IMG/VR virus record: IMGVR_UViG_3300031857_019776
Span: 1 to 27,545 of that record
DNA length: 27,545 bases
Origin: a virus
Strand: one strand, 5' to 3'
Of the stretch, positions 15,401-24,797 are shown one piece after another. A program made the translations under genes and the position numbers. Below the pieces are notes generated by a model, which saw only the letters and a list, made by a program, of their open reading frames with translations, ran no database searches and was not told the origin of the DNA. Numbering within the stretch: position 1 is the first letter of the stretch; each line of letters opens with the position of its first letter.

Positions 15401-17546
15401 AAATAAAGCGGCTAAAGGAGAAATTGAGACGATTGCTATACCAAAGATGGCTGATGGGTCAACAGGTAGAGAAGTGAATTGTAATACAGATATAAGTGGT
15501 AGTGATGGTGTTACAAGTAATTCACAAATATATGCAGTTGATGCGATGGCTTGTAGAAGAGTAAAAATTTCAAAAATTAATATTGAAAGTCTTATTCAAA
15601 CACCTACCCCTACAATAGAATTAATTGAACAAGAAACTATTCCTAACCCAGATGTTCCTGAAATTACAACAATAAAAATTCCACTTAAAACACCTACTCC
15701 TAAATCAACTAAAACAATTGTACAAAAATTAAAAGAAAATTTAGGGAAAAGAATTTTGAGAAATCTTTTAACTGAATGTGATTATTTTGAAGTAATAAAA
15801 GAAAATGTTCCATTTGTTTATGATTCAATAAGAGAAAAAATAAGATACTTTAATCCTGCTTTTCACTCAATGACACCTGAAGGTCTTAACTCAAGACTGA
15901 CTTTTTTAAATCAGTGTTTAAGACCGGGTGAGACAATACCAATAATAGGTTCGGATGGAAAACCAAGAATTAATGACTCTATTAATACATCATTTGGGGC
16001 TCCACCTGTATTAGTTTTAAGAATTGGGGACTTTTTTAACACAAAAATTATTCCTAAAAACTTACAATTTCAGTATGAAAATTTTGATTTAAATCCTGAA
16101 GGTATAGGAATTCAACCAATGATTGCTAAGGTTACACTTAGTTTTGATATTATTGGGGGAATGGGTATAGCAAAACCCGTTGAAGAACTTCAAAATGCAT
16201 TATCTTTCAACTATTATGCTAACACTGAAATTTACGATGAAAGAGCAACATCAACTGAAGATACTACTGCTATAGATAAAGAATTGGCTCAACTTTTAGG
16301 ACTTACACCTGAAATAACAACTAATATATCAAATACTGGATTTTCACCACAACAACAAAATGAAGGTGGGTCAATTATTGGTGAAATTATAACAACAGTA
16401 CCTATTGAAGGTGGTTCGTCTGGTGAAACTTCTTATCAAAAAATTATGGATAATTTATTATTGTCTTCTAAATCATATTTTGAAACAATACCAAATAAAC
16501 TCCAAGAAATTAATGATAAATACAATTACGGAATTGTTCAAATGATTAATCAAGACAGATATTATATTAATGGTGATGTAAAATCTAATGGTGATTCAGT
16601 ACCTTGTAGAATATATGGTGTACCATATCAAATTGAACAATCGGTTAAAAATTTATTTGATAAAGTAATTGAAGATATTGAAAATGATACAAATCCAATT
16701 ATGGATAAGTTAGTTAATGATTTTAACTTTTTTGAAAGTGATTTAAGACAAGTAAGAATAAACATGGTGAATTATGTTAAAGAACTTCAAAATGTTATGA
16801 ATAATGATTTAACTTTAATTATTCAGGATATGTCTAGTTTCCAACAAACATTTGTAAGATTTATTCAAAAACTAAATATTATTGATAATCTGACTGATGG
16901 TAAAATTAATTCGGTTGGAACGGCTAATGTTTATACATTATCAGGTTTAGATGGTGATAATGTGAGTCAAAGTTCATCTCAAGTGTCAAATACGTATGAA
17001 GAATTTTATTCTGATTATTTTGATTTTGGACAAACAATTGATGAATTTTATGATTTTTGTGTTAACCAAAATATAATAACAAATGATTACCCAAGTGTTG
17101 GTGACATATTTTTGTTAGGTGATTATTTTACTGATGATATTACGTATAAATCATTCTATATGATTATAGGAAGAATATTAAGTAACTCAAATACTAAAGA
17201 AAATTTTATTTCGTCAATTATAAGTGACACATTAACAAGTGTTGATGAACCATATAATTTACAAAATAAATTTAAAAATATAACTAACGATTTAGCTAGA
17301 GATTATAAAAAAGAAGTTGAAAAGGGTGATGATTTATTTAAAGACTTTAAGGGAGATAATGATTATATTGAATATAAAGATGGTTTAGATGTTAAAATGT
17401 TTCCGGCTGGAAAAACTCGAAAATTCTCATATACCACTGTTGGAGGAACGGAACAACAAAAGACGGAAATACAAAATCTTTATAAATCTGAGAATACAAA
17501 TAATGACACATCAACTTATTTAGGAAAAGTAAAATTTAATAATTAA
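12471..17546 (+). CDS. Very large baseplate structural protein with OmpA-like module
   Basis: A 1691-residue protein. The N-terminal 650 residues are Asn/Pro/Gly-rich with a short repeated motif, NEFGPEGGF (72-80) and NKYGPNGGF (about 121-129). Around 620-760 is a module, FLGRPEPIYTYKDTNRTG then LSWKIIVDSPSVLN, that is also seen in tail/baseplate proteins of other phages. A related beta module, SFGAPPVLVLRIGDFF to KVTLSFDIIGGMG, follows at about 1165-1255. Between them (about 820-965) is a segment reading LGFYFFNDIP, then EILSNGLAKISIEMVGSAS, then NKNLSVRRIDSVEKFF, which matches the OmpA C-terminal peptidoglycan-binding fold pattern. The C-terminus is helical. It is followed by the gp53-like and hub genes at 2-nt and overlapping junctions. 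A baseplate role is inferred from neighbours and modules. The exact T4 counterpart is unclear. Confidence 0.65.
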   Translation: MSESSLSFASTSSFRNSLLARNLAPYNVEGVWTPPVNNISYEITLTDSSVIDSPNNLIADDPFANQLYPLNEFGPEGGFDTTITYNGPPLPVNSNQGPYNPNQTALDLINEFNIDAQYIENKYGPNGGFQDMFFLDTVQVNNKIYSPYWQPPSFLPSNYTPYEILTSENPDGNNGPLSQDSFIARIGAESLRFAFGQRIGAEIFQNTVGQVNLESLQDPFEISLLVTGQQPLVYRNWRITVPENPILRTVDLITRLSSAYWPVSPIPGDYFDENSGVQNQQTSLALNTINQLTGGFLGPILNINRNPSEIFLANTGNGQRSVLFSNIDYNRYQPPYDRNFGGILGIASGIVNLAIEIINPDNGTLIGGYYVGNKTSEPSSITSPPNQVPVNVFGQQVKSPVYGPSELGILFEGNQENLNFTFTQVPYSNGGSLDGGFTWVSPKFQDNAGYHVGPGGAIGSIDEDFNLVSSNYTRGQSTNLTFKGNSILDNTQRLVESADNVQGTSRLKHVGNAINQVSKVFNDGYKEITKGSKVLSYVDNTTGDENGIEYCRIFTKDTPYLVYRDLQKVDGITTQGRRFSHSVLDSTFNLNISPTKNPGSTNIIADDAKTGTGGYAKKYMFSLENLAWRTSSRPGYTYDDLPTCEKGPNGGRVMWFPPYELTYSDSSTANWQPTSFLGRPEPIYTYKDTNRTGNLSWKIIVDSPSVLNVIVEQQLKGKSSEKINSILDSFFAGCVKFDIYELAKKYNTIPTSDLYTYQEILNKPNLTKEEYEEIVLEIPAEPNTDGSAGSGTEPIPNLGTESGGGVNNSSLIDSFKTTYEDLGFYFFNDIPDPNTNKVISSVSYQDTYDSYTNQNFIDSSIITSNNTFNINEGFCKNNVEFCENQKQINDFYNTVIIPSYKKASSDDKNFIDEAYEILSNGLAKISIEMVGSASATATVNYNKNLSVRRIDSVEKFFKTFDNGKLLPFFEDGSFKIVNKAAKGEIETIAIPKMADGSTGREVNCNTDISGSDGVTSNSQIYAVDAMACRRVKISKINIESLIQTPTPTIELIEQETIPNPDVPEITTIKIPLKTPTPKSTKTIVQKLKENLGKRILRNLLTECDYFEVIKENVPFVYDSIREKIRYFNPAFHSMTPEGLNSRLTFLNQCLRPGETIPIIGSDGKPRINDSINTSFGAPPVLVLRIGDFFNTKIIPKNLQFQYENFDLNPEGIGIQPMIAKVTLSFDIIGGMGIAKPVEELQNALSFNYYANTEIYDERATSTEDTTAIDKELAQLLGLTPEITTNISNTGFSPQQQNEGGSIIGEIITTVPIEGGSSGETSYQKIMDNLLLSSKSYFETIPNKLQEINDKYNYGIVQMINQDRYYINGDVKSNGDSVPCRIYGVPYQIEQSVKNLFDKVIEDIENDTNPIMDKLVNDFNFFESDLRQVRINMVNYVKELQNVMNNDLTLIIQDMSSFQQTFVRFIQKLNIIDNLTDGKINSVGTANVYTLSGLDGDNVSQSSSQVSNTYEEFYSDYFDFGQTIDEFYDFCVNQNIITNDYPSVGDIFLLGDYFTDDITYKSFYMIIGRILSNSNTKENFISSIISDTLTSVDEPYNLQNKFKNITNDLARDYKKEVEKGDDLFKDFKGDNDYIEYKDGLDVKMFPAGKTRKFSYTTVGGTEQQKTEIQNLYKSENTNNDTSTYLGKVKFNN

Positions 17547-17548
17547 TT

Positions 17549-17872
17549 ATGGCATTTCAGTATTATAATAGATATAACAATTTTTCAATTGATGGTAAAC
17601 AAACTGTTGTACCATATATTACTTTACCATCAAAAACTACCGATAAAAGATTTATATATAAAGTTAATCAATCCAGATTAGATAAAGTTTCGCAACAATA
17701 TTATAATTCACCGACATTTGGATGGTTAATTATGATGGCAAATCCTAATTTTGGTGGACAAGAATGGAATATACCTGATGGTGCGATATTGACTATTCCA
17801 TTTCCTTTAATAACTTCTTTACAAGATTATAAATCAGCATTAGATAATCACTTCTTTTATTATGGTAGGTAA
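17549..17872 (+). CDS. 53: Baseplate wedge protein, gp53/LysM-like
   Basis: A 107-residue protein. Residues 33-85 read RFIYKVNQSRLDKVSQQYY, then FGWLIMMANPNF, then WNIPDGAILTIPFP. This is the pattern of T4 gp53 and LysM-like tail proteins, in which an initial strand and a helix are followed by 'Y..P..[WY]..I...N......-[ILV]..G..L.IP'. T4 gp53 has 196 residues and joins wedges around the hub, whereas this copy keeps only the conserved core. LysM-like folds in tail proteins mostly serve assembly, though glycan binding is possible. The ATG is 2 nt after the upstream stop, and its own end overlaps the start of the hub gene by 11 nt. This suggests translational coupling of the three baseplate genes. 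Confidence 0.75.
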   Translation: MAFQYYNRYNNFSIDGKQTVVPYITLPSKTTDKRFIYKVNQSRLDKVSQQYYNSPTFGWLIMMANPNFGGQEWNIPDGAILTIPFPLITSLQDYKSALDNHFFYYGR

Positions 17873-20800
17873 CTCTGAAAATATTTTTGTCGATTATGAT
17901 TATAATAATATTATAGTAGTTGACCCAAACAAAATCGTTGACATTGACGGTAAAGTAAAAGAAAGACATGTTAAAGTGGAAGATTTGGTTATGTACGCAA
18001 ATCTTGAGTGTGATATTTTACCTAGAACTAAATTAGCTGTCGGTGCAGGTAACAATAGTGATATTCAAACAATTTCAATTGCAAAAGTTAACTTTTTAAA
18101 ACCTGGTGGTAAAACTTTTTTAGATAATTCTTATACTAATGAAATAACAGGTTTAAATTCTTTAAAGGGATTAGGTGTTAATCAACCTAAAGTCGAAAGT
18201 ATAAAAAACCCATCTAAAAATGATGATTATTTCTATAGACAGTCAACATATTCAGAAGGTAAAGAACAAAGTGTTGATAATGGTCTTTTAGGTATCGTAC
18301 AAATAGGGATTAATACGGACATGTCTTTCATGCCTGTAATTGATATTACTTTAGAGGACGTTAAGGGAAAGGCTTTATTTGAAGGTGGTGATAGCTCACC
18401 ATACGGGTGTTTTTTCAATCTCCCATACCCTTTGTTTAATTTAACAATTAAAGGATATTATGGTAAAGCGTTAAGATTACCGTTAATGTTACAAAGTTTT
18501 ACTTCTGATTTTAATAGTTTAACTGGTAACTTTACAATTAGATTAAAATTTTACACATACAAATATACAATATTAACTGAGATAAGTTTAGCTGGACTTT
18601 TAGCCGCTCCACACATGTATAAATCAACGTTAAGAATTGAACCTAAAAGTGAAGGTCCATCACAGTTTAAAAAAGTTGATAATAGTGTAGTTGAAAGAGG
18701 TTATGAAAAAGTAAAAGAACTTTATAGTGAATATAAATCTAAAGGATTAATTCCTGAAGATTTTCCTGAAATTACTGTTCCTCAGTTAAGAAATAGATTA
18801 GAAAATTTTGTTAAAAATATTACAGATTCTTTAACTAAAGAAAATTTAGACCCATTGACTAATTGTGAGAGTTATGTTAAAAATTTACAAGAATATCAAA
18901 AAGAAGTTTATTATTATCAAAACGGTAAATCTTGGTTTGATAAGTACATGGATGTTGAAAATTTTTACGTTTTAAAAAATTCAAAAATTAAAATCTATCC
19001 ATTTAAAAAACAATTTCAAACAGAACAACAAAAACAAGATGCGTTAAGTGAACTTAAAGAGTTAATAAGTAAATATGGTGATGACAAAAAAGGTTTATTA
19101 AATGGTAATATTACATTAGGACAAAACGGAAGTTATGTTATTAATAATAAATCTCCAAAATCTTCACAAATTACTGTTGATATTGACCTTGATACATTTG
19201 TGATAGATTTAAAATCTAATGATGTTGATTTAACTGAAACTTATATACAAAGAAACGGTGGAAAACAACCAAATTCTGCGGATACTGTTAATCTACAAAG
19301 TCAATTAGATGATACTAATAATTTTAATACTGGAAATATAAAAACTTCAGAAGGAAATAAAATACCGCAATTTACATATTATTATTTTGAAGGAACTAAA
19401 TCTTTTATTGAAAAAACTAATAATATTTCCAAATTAGCTCAGTCTTACAAAGAAGAAATACAAAAAGAATTAACTTTTGCTCTTTCTGAATTATTACAAG
19501 ATAAAAGTAAAGGTATTGGATTTGTTCCTAATATTAGAAATGTTTTAGCGGTTATTTTTGCTAGTGGTGAAGCTTTTTTGAGATTATTAGATGATGTTCA
19601 TACTAAAGCTTGGGAGTTAAATAATAATACAATTAGAAAAAATGCTATTTTAGGAGATAAACCTAGTAGTGATAATTTAAATGACGGTCTTGGTGAGGAT
19701 ACTCCAATTTATCCATGGCCTCAATATATTGTTGCAACAACTTCAAATGATAATAGAGAAAAATATGAGATTAGGTATCCTGGTGAAAGTGATGTTGTTG
19801 AACAAACACAAGGTTATCTTTATGAATATTGGCCTGAGATTGAATTTGTTGAAGAATTTATAAGAGCTTATGTTGAAAAAGTTTCTCAAACAGATACTGA
19901 TACGGAAACTGGATTTAATCAAACCGAAGATGTTAAAAGATTAACACTCAATGCTATTGAATTCCCTATAGGGACTGATGTTTATTCAAATAAAGAAGAG
20001 ATTAAATTTTTATTTGAGATATTTGAAAGACTTTTTTATGTTTCATCATATTCAAAACTTAATAGAATAAATTATGATGTTTCTGAATCGGATAAAATTA
20101 CAAGTTTAATTTCCGATACTGAAAAAATAAATTTATTAAATAGTTTGTCAAATGATAATCCGTTTCTTATACAAAAACTTCAAAATTACGGATTTAATTC
20201 CTCAAATTTTTTATCAATTTTAGAACAATTCTCAAATGAAGGACAAGGACAAAGTTGGCAAAATTTTATAAGGGGAATTTATAATACTAGTTATATAAAA
20301 AATCAAACAGATAATTTATTATTTGAATTTATAAATCAAGAAGTTTTAACAGATAAAAAAAGTCAACCTATTGTTTCTTTAACTAATGAAAACGATATTG
20401 TAAATTTAATTTCTAATTCAACTAAATCTAATAAATTTGATTTAACTGACACTTATCCATTTACTAATTTTAATTGGGTAAAATCTAACTTAGCTGATGG
20501 TAAATCAATACAAAATGTTGATTTATCTTTTGATACCAAAAAAGTATTAAATTTTAACACTCTTAATAAAGTTATATGTAATTTTTCTCAAACAACGTTT
20601 AATGCAATCGGAAAACCGTTTAGTAACTTTTTGATGGAGACAATTAATGAACCAACAGGTTACGAAACAAGTCTAACAGATTTTTATAACTCAAGAGTTT
20701 ACCAATATCAAAATGTTACTGAGGGAGACGTTCTTTACGGTGACTATAGTGGAAACGTAACGTCCCTTCAAACTACATCTATGTTAAACACACCATTTTT

Positions 20801-23800
20801 TACAAATGCAATACAAGAAGGTGTTGAAAAGTTTAGAAACTATGATACATATCCTTTTGTATCTGCGGCATATTTGTTTATTAATAGTTTACCAATTGCG
20901 ACATTAAGGGAAAAATATAAAACTTATGAAAATGGGGCAACAATTGATTTAGATTATATTTTTGCGACACTTAAAAAGTTTGGGGCTATCCATAAGGTAC
21001 CTTACTCTTGGATGGTTAAAATAGGTTCAATTTGGCATCGTTATAAAAAATATACAGAAACAGGTTTTGATATTATTAATTCTTCATGGTCATCTTTTGA
21101 TAAGGTTGCTAACTACGACCCAATCACAAATGACCCAACAAAAATTTATTCATTAGATATAAATGGTTCTGCGGTTGATATTATATTAGAAAAAAATACA
21201 GTTATTGGGTCTGAAACATCTACAGTTATAAATGTTGGGTTTTATCCAAAACTTATTAATGATTTTAACGTTTTTTACCAAGGATTTAATATCATTGATT
21301 TTACATACACAGAAGTTGATATTCAAAATGCATTTGCTTCAGGATTAACACTTAATTATGTTGATAGTGCGGTTATTAATTTAGCTGAAGGATTTGACCC
21401 TAATGATGATTTGAGAGATTTGAAAATAACACCTTGGTCAGTATCAGTTAACACTTTAGATTCAAATTATGAATATCCGTTTCCGTCTGAGGGTAGTTTA
21501 ATAAATCAAACTAAAAACGAGTGCTTTAATTCTAATGGTCAGATTACCAATGAAGTTTTATCTAATAACTCGGTTTACGATGGTTCAGTTAGAAATTTTT
21601 GGTCATTACCTCATTATGGTTATTTTGATATTTCAAAAATAGTTAAACCTTCACCCGAAGAATATCTTAAAACAATTTTCACTGAATCGTCAATTCAATC
21701 TAATTTTTCATTTAATAAAAATGGATATGAGTATACAAAAATAAGTGAAATGTTCTCTATTTTTGAAAAACAAGTTTTAGACAGATTTGAAATAGAATTT
21801 TTAAATTTTTCTAAAACAGTTTATGATTATGAAAGTAATTTGGTTTCGAATTCTGAAACAGAAACAGAGTTTGGGTTCAAAAATTTTCAGTACATGATGA
21901 GACAAATGATGAAAGTTCCAAAACAAACGGGACAAACTGGTGCTGAAGTAGTAAAAAATATTTTACAAAAACAATTTATAAGTGTTAATGATTATTTAAA
22001 ACAATTTTTAAATTACGATGTTATTTTTAAATTTGGAAACCCGTCAAGTTTTGATAAAAAATTATTTTATTCATTTTCAAATTTACCTTTAGTTGATAAA
22101 TTTGACCCCGATAGTTATCAAACTACAACACCTAATTCACTTCCGGTTAATGGTGGTAACGTTACATTATTACAATCACAGATTAATTATCCAAATGAGT
22201 GGATTTCTTTAAAAACTTATGTTGGTTTTTCTGAAATTCCCGAACTTACATATAGTGACAATGGTTCATATATCACAGATTTCTTTATTGATTTTAATAT
22301 TGCATTTACTGTTAATAATATAAAGTTGTTCGCTCCTATAATTAAAATGTACGCAACTCAAAAACTTAACGGTACACAATCTAATCAAATCCAGTCCCAA
22401 ATACCACCTGCTTCTTTTGTAACTTTAACAGTTGCTAGTGCTAATTTAGAAGGTGGGTATCAAATTTTAATTAAAAAGGGGTTTGAAAATTCTGAACCTA
22501 ATTTATGGCCGTTATTATTTGATGAAAATGGAATTCAAGTTTATGAGGGTATACATAATTTTTATTTCCCACCATCAACTTGGAATGATGTGTGTCAACA
22601 ACTTATAAATGATACAATAATTAAAGTTTTTGGTTCATTATCTACAAATCCGTTAGCCCCACAATATATTGTAACACAACAAATTGATGCGTTTACTAAT
22701 TATCCTGTTACAAACAATCCGAATAATAAAATAGGTAAAGAAAAGTTTTTTGAAGTCATGACAAATTATTTACTTGTTATTGAAAACTTTCTTAATAAAT
22801 CACTAAATAATTTATTGATAAGATTAAGAGTTGATTTACCAAATATTACAATTCAAAGTCAAAAAATTAATTCAAGGTTACAAGGACCACAAACTAAAGT
22901 TGAATTGTGGGAATCTTTTAAAGCTACAAACGACAAATGGATTTCAGGGACAGATTTTAAAAGTAAAACATTATTTGAAGATGTTTTAATTTTAGATAGG
23001 GCTTCAAGGGATATTGGTAGTAAAGTTTTAGTTGATGTTTACGAATTGAAAAATCAATTATCAGATATGAATGTTAAAAGTAATATGTTATATTTGGTAA
23101 ATGAAATATTGTCACATAACCACTTTGTTGTTATGAATGTACCTGCTTATATGAACTTTTATAATGTTCAAAATGCTACAAAAAATCCTATACCTAAATT
23201 TGAGGGAACTAACGATTTTGCTAATAGTTTATTCGGTAGTTTTTTGAATGTTGATTATCGAAATTCATCAACAAAAATGGTTTGTTTTTACGGTGGAAAA
23301 TTAAGTGAATATTTAGATATTAAAAGTGTTGATTTTAGATATAAAAATGATGCGTTTGATTTAACAAAGGATAATCCTTTAATTGAAAATCAAATAGGTA
23401 AAAATGATTGGGATAAATCTAATAGAGTAGTTGGTTTTAATGTTGATATAGGTACTCAAAATCAAACAATATTTAAAGGTTTCAGTGTATCTCAAAATAA
23501 TGGACTATCAACTGCGGAAAGTTTAGCTATTTTAAATGAAATGGCTAATCAGGCTGGTAATCGAGGTGGAGCAACTCAAAATCTTTCATTATATAACTTA
23601 TATAAAAATAGAAGTTATGCTTGTAGTATAGATATGCTTGGTAACGCTATGATTCAACCAACAATGTACTTTAATTTAAGGTATGTACCAATGTTTAGTG
23701 GACCTTATATGATTACAGGGGTTAGACATACTATAGTACCTGGTAATTTCTCAACTACAGTTACAGGTCAAAGACAACCTATATATTCTTTACCACAATT

Positions 23801-24524
23801 AGATGAATACTTACAAAGTATTAAAACAAATTTATTAGAAGGTATTTTAGAGAAAGTTAAAAAATCTGATGTGAGTGAGTCGGCACCTAATACAGGAATT
23901 AATCAAAATGCTCAAACAAGTAATATTGAAAATAGTATTCAAACAACCAATGTCGCTAGTAATCAAGTAACACAAAGTTGTATTGATTTACTTTCAAGTG
24001 AATATGATTATAGCCCAAGTGATAATCCAAAATCTACAAGTTTATCTTATGAGATTATGGTTAATAATATCACAAATTCAACTTCAGATGTATTACTACA
24101 AAAGATTATTTTTGCAACTTTTTATATACAAAGTGGTAACTTTAATAACAGTGGAGCATTCCAAAAATTTAATAGTTGGGAAAATAATTATGGTAAAATA
24201 ACTTTAAATCAATATTGGGGCGGAAGCTCAAGTTATTTTGGTGATGATAAAAAGTTTTGGTGTAGTAGTACATCAATACCAATGGCAAGTTTTTCTAATG
24301 TAAGAAAATCAGTCGACTTTTTAGTTGCTAGATGGGCGTCAAGAATTGTAACTACAAGTGATACTCCTGAAAGTATTTCAGACTTTATTTCATTGAATTG
24401 GAATAAGAGTAATGTTAGTGAATCAATATCAGTTTCTGAGACGAATAACTCTAATTTAACAATTAATTATGTAACTATTGTTACCGAAGCTTTGGAATTA
24501 TTTAATTCAATTACAAACAGATAA
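17862..24524 (+). CDS. Giant baseplate hub protein with C-terminal lysozyme-like region
   Basis: A 2220-residue protein. The N-terminal domain (about 150-260) has VIDITLEDVKGKALFEGG, then SPYGCFFNLPYPLFNLTIKG and TGNFTIRLKFYTYKY, a baseplate-hub-type beta module. Near 1920-1990, DMLGNAMIQPTMYFNL then FSGPYMITGVRHTIVPGNF matches hub proteins of the gp27/late-control-D type, in which a tube-like barrel closes the tail end. A Ser/Asn/Gln-rich linker (about 2010-2040) leads to a final 180 residues with IIFATFYIQSGNF, NSWENNYGKI, YWGG, ASFSNVRKSVDFLVARW. That order is typical of lysozyme or glucosaminidase domains of tails, but the expected catalytic Glu of 'ESG' is Gln2090. The start ATG overlaps the gp53-like gene by 11 nt. 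The hub role is good. The muralytic activity is doubtful. Confidence 0.7.
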   Translation: MVGNSENIFVDYDYNNIIVVDPNKIVDIDGKVKERHVKVEDLVMYANLECDILPRTKLAVGAGNNSDIQTISIAKVNFLKPGGKTFLDNSYTNEITGLNSLKGLGVNQPKVESIKNPSKNDDYFYRQSTYSEGKEQSVDNGLLGIVQIGINTDMSFMPVIDITLEDVKGKALFEGGDSSPYGCFFNLPYPLFNLTIKGYYGKALRLPLMLQSFTSDFNSLTGNFTIRLKFYTYKYTILTEISLAGLLAAPHMYKSTLRIEPKSEGPSQFKKVDNSVVERGYEKVKELYSEYKSKGLIPEDFPEITVPQLRNRLENFVKNITDSLTKENLDPLTNCESYVKNLQEYQKEVYYYQNGKSWFDKYMDVENFYVLKNSKIKIYPFKKQFQTEQQKQDALSELKELISKYGDDKKGLLNGNITLGQNGSYVINNKSPKSSQITVDIDLDTFVIDLKSNDVDLTETYIQRNGGKQPNSADTVNLQSQLDDTNNFNTGNIKTSEGNKIPQFTYYYFEGTKSFIEKTNNISKLAQSYKEEIQKELTFALSELLQDKSKGIGFVPNIRNVLAVIFASGEAFLRLLDDVHTKAWELNNNTIRKNAILGDKPSSDNLNDGLGEDTPIYPWPQYIVATTSNDNREKYEIRYPGESDVVEQTQGYLYEYWPEIEFVEEFIRAYVEKVSQTDTDTETGFNQTEDVKRLTLNAIEFPIGTDVYSNKEEIKFLFEIFERLFYVSSYSKLNRINYDVSESDKITSLISDTEKINLLNSLSNDNPFLIQKLQNYGFNSSNFLSILEQFSNEGQGQSWQNFIRGIYNTSYIKNQTDNLLFEFINQEVLTDKKSQPIVSLTNENDIVNLISNSTKSNKFDLTDTYPFTNFNWVKSNLADGKSIQNVDLSFDTKKVLNFNTLNKVICNFSQTTFNAIGKPFSNFLMETINEPTGYETSLTDFYNSRVYQYQNVTEGDVLYGDYSGNVTSLQTTSMLNTPFFTNAIQEGVEKFRNYDTYPFVSAAYLFINSLPIATLREKYKTYENGATIDLDYIFATLKKFGAIHKVPYSWMVKIGSIWHRYKKYTETGFDIINSSWSSFDKVANYDPITNDPTKIYSLDINGSAVDIILEKNTVIGSETSTVINVGFYPKLINDFNVFYQGFNIIDFTYTEVDIQNAFASGLTLNYVDSAVINLAEGFDPNDDLRDLKITPWSVSVNTLDSNYEYPFPSEGSLINQTKNECFNSNGQITNEVLSNNSVYDGSVRNFWSLPHYGYFDISKIVKPSPEEYLKTIFTESSIQSNFSFNKNGYEYTKISEMFSIFEKQVLDRFEIEFLNFSKTVYDYESNLVSNSETETEFGFKNFQYMMRQMMKVPKQTGQTGAEVVKNILQKQFISVNDYLKQFLNYDVIFKFGNPSSFDKKLFYSFSNLPLVDKFDPDSYQTTTPNSLPVNGGNVTLLQSQINYPNEWISLKTYVGFSEIPELTYSDNGSYITDFFIDFNIAFTVNNIKLFAPIIKMYATQKLNGTQSNQIQSQIPPASFVTLTVASANLEGGYQILIKKGFENSEPNLWPLLFDENGIQVYEGIHNFYFPPSTWNDVCQQLINDTIIKVFGSLSTNPLAPQYIVTQQIDAFTNYPVTNNPNNKIGKEKFFEVMTNYLLVIENFLNKSLNNLLIRLRVDLPNITIQSQKINSRLQGPQTKVELWESFKATNDKWISGTDFKSKTLFEDVLILDRASRDIGSKVLVDVYELKNQLSDMNVKSNMLYLVNEILSHNHFVVMNVPAYMNFYNVQNATKNPIPKFEGTNDFANSLFGSFLNVDYRNSSTKMVCFYGGKLSEYLDIKSVDFRYKNDAFDLTKDNPLIENQIGKNDWDKSNRVVGFNVDIGTQNQTIFKGFSVSQNNGLSTAESLAILNEMANQAGNRGGATQNLSLYNLYKNRSYACSIDMLGNAMIQPTMYFNLRYVPMFSGPYMITGVRHTIVPGNFSTTVTGQRQPIYSLPQLDEYLQSIKTNLLEGILEKVKKSDVSESAPNTGINQNAQTSNIENSIQTTNVASNQVTQSCIDLLSSEYDYSPSDNPKSTSLSYEIMVNNITNSTSDVLLQKIIFATFYIQSGNFNNSGAFQKFNSWENNYGKITLNQYWGGSSSYFGDDKKFWCSSTSIPMASFSNVRKSVDFLVARWASRIVTTSDTPESISDFISLNWNKSNVSESISVSETNNSNLTINYVTIVTEALELFNSITNR

Positions 24525-24550
24525 TACTTAAACATTTTTGGTTTATTAGA

Positions 24551-24557
24551 TATTTAT
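24551..24557 (+). promoter_or_regulatory. TATTTAT box upstream of 74-aa gene
   Basis: GATATTTATAAAA lies 21 nt before the ATG at 24572, in a 47-nt gap. The spacing is the same as for the 1691-aa baseplate gene. Confidence 0.4.
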
Positions 24558-24571
24558 AAAAAAATGTAATT

Positions 24572-24796
24572 ATGAATACAAAAGATTTATTAGACAAATA
24601 TTTGGGAAAGAATTCTAGAATTTCAGAAAGAGATACTGGAAACGGTTATAAAGAAGTTTGTGATTTAGACACAGGTGATTGTTATACTGTACGAATGAAA
24701 GATGGTTTAATTGAAAGATTTGACCATTCAGTACAAAAATCAAAAAGAATACAAGTAGAAACCACTAAAGGGATTAAACAATTATTAAACGGATAA
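24572..24796 (+). CDS. Hypothetical 74-aa protein
   Basis: No family recognised. The protein is charged and soluble. An N-terminal helix, TKDLLDKYLGK, is followed by predicted strands around YKEVCDLDTGDCYTVRMKDG, which contains two Cys six residues apart (EVCDLDTGDC), and then by a basic C-terminal helix (VQKSKRI to IKQLLNG). There is no signal peptide or membrane segment. It has its own leader with a TATTTAT box, and its stop is 1 nt before the next ATG, so it forms a two-gene unit with the Pro/Ala-rich protein. A virion or assembly role is possible from position only. Confidence 0.6.
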   Translation: MNTKDLLDKYLGKNSRISERDTGNGYKEVCDLDTGDCYTVRMKDGLIERFDHSVQKSKRIQVETTKGIKQLLNG

Positions 24797-24797
24797 A

